Part shown: positions 5,500 to 8,707 of the stretch, in pieces
Layout: every line of letters starts with the position of its first letter
Numbering within the stretch: the stretch's first letter is position 1
Assembly (NCBI GenBank): GCA_005888465.1
Contig: VAYJ01000149.1
Coordinates: forward strand, 1 to 8,707
Reading direction: 5' to 3'
Origin: Actinomycetota bacterium
Lineage (GTDB): Bacteria > Actinomycetota > UBA4738
Length of the DNA stretch: 8,707 nucleotides
Made by a program: the position numbers and the translations under genes
The notes under the pieces: generated by a model
Told to the model about the DNA's origin: nothing
The model's database searches: none
The model's input: only the letters and a program-made list of their open reading frames with translations

Positions 5500-7171
5500 C
5501 GATGCGCTCCATCGACTCCGGCGCGGCGACGCCGATCACCTCGAGCGTGGTGGCGAGCACCTGCTTCGCCGCCACCGAGAGCCAGAGCCGCGCCTGGGTC
5601 CGCGCCACGTCCTCGGTGATGATCCGGCACTCCGCGTAGAAGCGGTGGAACGCCGCGGCCACGGCCTCCGCGTACCGGGGCAGGCGATGCGGCGCGCGGG
5701 CCGCGGCAGCGAGGGTCACCACCTCGGGCAGCTCGGCGAGCGTGCGTAGGAGGTCCAGTTCGGCCTGCTCCTGCAAGCTGTCGAGCGACGCCTCGCGCCA
5801 CGGCACCAGCTCGATGCCGCGCTCGCCCGCGACGCGCAGGATGCTTGCGATCCTCGCGTGCGCGTACTGCACGTAGTACACCGGGTTGTCCATGGTCTGT
5901 CGCGCGACCGCCTCGATGTCGAAGTCGAGCGCGGAGTCCGGCGAGCGCGAGACGAGCGTGTACCGGGCGGCGTCGGGGCCCACCTCGTCCAGGAGCTCGT
6001 CGAGCATCACGTAGTCGCCCGCGCGCCGGCTCATGCGCACCGGCTCCCCGCCGCGATACAGCGTCACCAGCTGATGGATGAGGATCTCGACGCGGGCCGG
6101 GTCCACGCCCAGCGCCTGCGCCGCGCCCATGACCCGCTTCACCGTCCCGTGGTGGTCGGCGCCCCACACGTAGATCAGGTGGTCGAAGCCGCGCCCGGCC
6201 TTGTCCAGAACGTAGGCGCAGTCGGCCGCGAAGTACGTGGGCTCGCCCGTCGACCGGATCAGCACGCGGTCCTTCTCGTCGCCGAACTCCGTCGAGCGGA
6301 AGAAGACCGCGCCTTCCGACTCGTAGGTGTAGCCGCGCCGGCCCAGCTCGGCGACGGCCGCGTCGATCGCCCCGCTCCGGCGGAGCTCGGCCTCGGAGCG
6401 CCACGTGTCGATGTGCACGCCGAACCGGTCGAGCGTCGCCCGGATGCCGGCCATCGTCCGTTCGACCGCGAGCGCCAGGATCCGCTCCCGCCTGACCCCG
6501 GAGTCCACGTCGACCAGCGAATCGCCGACCTCGGCCGCGATCTGTTCCGCGACTTCCGTGACCTGGGCGCCGTGGTAGCCGCCCTCGGGGATCTCGGCCG
6601 GCCGGCCGAACCGTTCGAGGTAGCGCGCATCAACCGACTCGCCGTACAGGCGCACCTGTCGGTTCGCGTCGTTGAAGTAGTACTCGCGCTCGACCGCGAA
6701 GCCGGCGGCCTCCAGGACGTTTGCGAGCGAGTCGCCCAACGCGGCGTTCCGCGCCGTCCCCACGTGGAGCGGGCCCGTCGGGTTCGCCGACACGTACTCG
6801 ACCTGCACCCGCTCGCCGCGCGGCTCGCCCCGGCCGAACCCGATCCCGCTCTCGAGGATCTCCCGGAGCACGTCGTGCAGCCACGCCCGTCCCAGGAACA
6901 GGTTGATGAAGCCCGGGCCCGCCACCTCGACCCGCGTGATCGGGCGAGCGTTGGCCACCACCCGCGCGGCGATCGCCTGCGCGACCTCGCGGGGCGGCCG
7001 GCCGAGATGCGGTGCGACCACCAGCGCCACGTTCGTCGACCAGTCCCCGAAACCCTTGCGCGAAGGCGCGGACAGCTCGGGGTCGGGAACCCGCCCGGGA
7101 TCGAGCCCGAGCTCGGGCGCCGCGGCCGACACCGCGTTCTTCAGGATCTGGATGAGGGTCTGCTGGATCAT
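5483..7171 (-). CDS. argS: Arginyl-tRNA synthetase
   Basis: This is a full-length 562-residue class I aminoacyl-tRNA synthetase that charges tRNA-Arg with arginine using ATP. The N-terminal ArgRS-specific domain (about 5-90) includes FGDWSTNVAL (41-50) and GPGFINLFL (85-93). The HIGH motif is HVGT (136-139) within the strongly conserved YVSANPTGPLHVGTARNA. The catalytic core continues through EREYYFNDANRQV and VWGADHHGTVKR (335-346), the KMSKS-equivalent is RMSRRAG (379-385), and the DALR-type anticodon-binding domain occupies about 430-562 (VYYVQYAHARI). ATG 7171 gives the expected N-terminus; there is no strong Shine-Dalgarno. TACTAT at 7206-7201 (minus strand) is a plausible -10, about 23 bases of leader away. 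It is divergent from a tRNA-Arg gene 67 bases away and precedes the acetyltransferase in the same transcript. Confidence 0.98.
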   Translation of the reverse strand: MIQQTLIQILKNAVSAAAPELGLDPGRVPDPELSAPSRKGFGDWSTNVALVVAPHLGRPPREVAQAIAARVVANARPITRVEVAGPGFINLFLGRAWLHDVLREILESGIGFGRGEPRGERVQVEYVSANPTGPLHVGTARNAALGDSLANVLEAAGFAVEREYYFNDANRQVRLYGESVDARYLERFGRPAEIPEGGYHGAQVTEVAEQIAAEVGDSLVDVDSGVRRERILALAVERTMAGIRATLDRFGVHIDTWRSEAELRRSGAIDAAVAELGRRGYTYESEGAVFFRSTEFGDEKDRVLIRSTGEPTYFAADCAYVLDKAGRGFDHLIYVWGADHHGTVKRVMGAAQALGVDPARVEILIHQLVTLYRGGEPVRMSRRAGDYVMLDELLDEVGPDAARYTLVSRSPDSALDFDIEAVARQTMDNPVYYVQYAHARIASILRVAGERGIELVPWREASLDSLQEQAELDLLRTLAELPEVVTLAAAARAPHRLPRYAEAVAAAFHRFYAECRIITEDVARTQARLWLSVAAKQVLATTLEVIGVAAPESMERIGDGDR

Positions 7172-7200
7172 GACGGCCCGTCGCTCGCTCGCAACAGCGA

Positions 7201-7206
7201 ATAGTA
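7201..7206 (-). promoter_or_regulatory. Candidate -10 box for argS
   Basis: On the minus strand this reads TACTAT, matching the TANNNT pattern of housekeeping promoters, with a predicted start near 7194 and a leader of about 23 bases. The expected -35 position (16-18 bases upstream) holds only a weak match, which is common in actinobacteria. Position and pattern only; not verified. Confidence 0.45.
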
Positions 7207-7223
7207 GCCGTGGTGGCGGGGCG

Positions 7224-7229
7224 TAAGAT
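7224..7229 (+). promoter_or_regulatory. Candidate -10 box for tRNA-Arg(CCG)
   Basis: TAAGAT lies 9 bases before the first tRNA base, giving a predicted start near 7236 and almost no 5' leader. No good -35 is visible. It occupies the place where the argS promoter would have its -35, and the reverse is also true, so the two promoters are interleaved. Confidence 0.5.
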
Positions 7230-7238
7230 CGTGCGCGA

Positions 7239-7310
7239 GCCCCCGTAGCTCAGAGGATAGAGCACGCGCCTCCGGAGCGCGGTGCGCAGGTTCGAGTCCT
7301 GCCGGGGGCA
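7239..7310 (+). tRNA. tRNA-Arg, anticodon CCG
   Basis: A complete 72-base cloverleaf can be drawn. The acceptor stem GCCCCCG (7239-7245) pairs with CGGGGGC (7303-7309), followed by discriminator A7310. The D stem is GCTC/GAGC (7248-7251 and 7260-7263). The anticodon stem CGCGC/GCGCG (7265-7269 and 7277-7281) encloses loop CTCCGGA with anticodon CCG at 7272-7274. The variable region is 4 bases (GTGC). The T stem GCAGG/CCTGC (7286-7290 and 7298-7302) has loop TTCGAGT. CCG reads the arginine codon CGG. CCA is not encoded (CAC follows), so the 3' end must be added enzymatically. It lies next to, and divergent from, argS. Confidence 0.97.
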
Positions 7311-7913
<603 letters not shown>

Positions 7914-7916
7914 CCA

Positions 7917-7934
7917 TCGGGCTTGCGAGCCCGA
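7917..7934. terminator. Hairpin between two convergent genes (candidate bidirectional terminator)
   Basis: TCGGGCT-TGCG-AGCCCGA forms a perfect 7-bp stem with a 4-base loop, starting 4 bases after the stop of the plus-strand gene and 23 bases beyond the minus-strand stop. There is no T tract on either side, so it is not a classical intrinsic terminator. U-less hairpins are commonly proposed as terminators in high-G+C actinobacteria, and its position between convergent stops fits. Confidence 0.5.
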
Positions 7935-7956
7935 GCCCAGTCAAGGCGACACACCA

Positions 7957-8529
7957 CTAGGCGACTCCGACAGGCTCGTAGATGAGGTACGCGATGCCGC
8001 GCTCGAGGGTCCGAGCGTCGACGAGGCGCATCGGGCTCTGGTGGCTGGTCTCGCTGAACAGGCGCTCGCCGGCCCCGAGGACGACCGGGAAGAGCTTCAG
8101 CCGCAGCTCGTCGACCAGGTCGTGCTCCATCAACGTGCGCAGGAGCCGGAAGCTGGCGGGCACGACGATGTCCCCCGTGAGTTCTTGCTTCAGCTTCGAG
8201 ACCTCGTTCAGAACATCGCCGGTGAGGACCGTCGAGTTGTTCCACGTCGGCCCGGAGAGGGTCGAGGACACGACGTACTTGGGCAGGCCGTTCAACCTGT
8301 CCGCCAGCTCGCCGCTGCGGGACGGCCACCGCGCGGCGAACCACTCGTAGCTGCGCCGGCCGAGCAGCCAGGCCTCAGCGCCCAGCGCCTCGTCGAGCGC
8401 AAGCTGGTTGAGCTGCGGGCTGTCCTTGATCAGGCCGGCCCAGCCGCCGACCCTGAAGCCCTCGTCGCCGGCCGGATCCTGGATGACGCCGTCGAGCGTG
8501 ACGTTCTCGCTCACCACGATCCTTCCCAT
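7957..8529 (-). CDS. Dihydrofolate reductase-like / RibD C-terminal domain protein
   Basis: This intact 190-residue protein is from the same DHFR-like/RibD-C family as its convergent neighbour but is clearly divergent from it. The first strand is GRIVVSENVTLDGVIQDP (2-19), then AWLLGRRSYEWFAARWP (53-69), LPKYVVSSTL (82-91), LVDELRLKLFPVVLGAGERLF (138-158) and a C-terminal strand IAYLIYEPV. Where many relatives have a Gly-Ser nucleotide-contact motif before the LV-TL helix, this protein reads VVPASFRLLRTL (122-133), so cofactor binding may be altered. The start ATG 8529 has an excellent AAAGGAGG with a 5-base spacer. The upstream gene stops 15 bases before the ATG, so the two are probably co-transcribed. 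Substrate unknown; the family is often labelled deaminase/reductase from riboflavin synthesis, but no deaminase domain is present. Confidence 0.93.
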   Translation of the reverse strand: MGRIVVSENVTLDGVIQDPAGDEGFRVGGWAGLIKDSPQLNQLALDEALGAEAWLLGRRSYEWFAARWPSRSGELADRLNGLPKYVVSSTLSGPTWNNSTVLTGDVLNEVSKLKQELTGDIVVPASFRLLRTLMEHDLVDELRLKLFPVVLGAGERLFSETSHQSPMRLVDARTLERGIAYLIYEPVGVA

Positions 8530-8542
8530 GTCGGCCTCCTTT
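8530..8542 (-). promoter_or_regulatory. Strong Shine-Dalgarno fixing the start at 8529
   Basis: AAAGGAGG (8542 to 8535, minus strand) lies 5 bases before the ATG and almost fills the 15-base gap after the upstream stop. It decides this start and suggests efficient translation from a shared transcript. Confidence 0.8.
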
Positions 8543-8544
8543 GG

Positions 8545-8707
8545 TCAACGAAGCTCGCTGAGGCGCTGCGCTATCGCGTCCGCGTGAGCCAGCTGCGCCG
8601 CCGCGCCTTCGCGCAAGAGTTCGTGCACCGATGCTGCCAGGGCGTCCCGCAGCGCGCCGGGTTCGAACATAGCGATGTGCGAATTCTCGAAACGGGCGAG
8701 CGTCTCC
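8545..8707 (-). CDS. C-terminal end of an unidentified protein (runs off the right edge)
   Basis: An open minus-strand frame runs from the window edge to a TGA at 8547-8545, giving 54 residues: ETLARFENSHIAMFEPGALR, then DALAASVHELLREGAAAQLA and HADAIAQRLSELR. Composition is that of a normal helical actinobacterial protein, and the downstream gene with its Shine-Dalgarno begins just after the stop, so it is very likely real. The tail looks like amphipathic helices ending a globular domain. I do not recognise the family; an association with nucleotidyltransferase-like proteins came to mind but cannot be supported from this fragment. Confidence 0.7.
   Translation of the reverse strand, partial: ETLARFENSHIAMFEPGALRDALAASVHELLREGAAAQLAHADAIAQRLSELR

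Noticed and set aside
5858..7204. A 448-codon plus-strand open frame opposite argS
   Set aside because: It is entirely antisense to argS, whose HVGT and RMSR motifs prove the coding strand. Composition is that of a shadow frame.

Overview
The window is about two-thirds G+C and densely coded. It looks like a chromosomal segment of an actinobacterium, probably a deep-branching or uncultured one. The evidence is the Rho factor with a long acidic/basic Arg-Asp-Glu-rich insertion, a MarP-type CvpA-trypsin membrane protease (an actinobacterial family), frequent GTG starts, and a tRNA gene without an encoded CCA. This placement is inferred from gene content; no marker phylogeny was possible.

Region 1 (1-3752, minus strand) reads as one operon in the order cpgS - pgk2 - tal - rho. 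The first two genes match the two enzymes that make cyclic 2,3-diphosphoglycerate (cDPG) from 2-phosphoglycerate in methanogenic archaea. A transaldolase follows, then transcription terminator Rho, cut off by the window's left edge just before its Walker A motif. The last three genes are physically coupled: pgk2/tal overlap as ATGA and tal/rho as TGATG. The N-terminus of cpgS is disrupted: the conserved start MKVVALVDGEH sits in a different frame from the rest of the protein, and part of the N-terminal domain seems to be missing.

Region 2 (3799-4971, plus strand) is a MarP-like periplasmic serine protease, divergent from cpgS. It meets a GNAT acetyltransferase (4975-5499, minus) tail to tail with only 3 bases between the stops. 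The acetyltransferase start lies inside the end of argS (5483-7171, minus), so argS and the acetyltransferase form a two-gene unit.

Region 3 (7172-7310) is a 67-base divergent spacer followed by tRNA-Arg(CCG) on the plus strand. An arginyl-tRNA synthetase gene and one of its substrate tRNAs therefore lie back to back, with closely packed candidate promoters.

Region 4 (7311-8707) carries two proteins of the dihydrofolate reductase-like / RibD C-terminal family facing each other across a 43-base spacer with a 7-bp hairpin. The plus-strand copy lacks a convincing start codon, because family-like sequence extends upstream of the only usable start. The minus-strand copy has an excellent Shine-Dalgarno and lies just downstream of the C-terminal end of an unidentified protein that runs off the right edge.

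No CRISPR array, insertion sequence, phage gene or defence system was seen. The most notable content is the cDPG pathway pair in the rho operon, together with two separate probable frame disruptions (cpgS and the plus-strand RibD-like gene) that could be real mutations or assembly errors.
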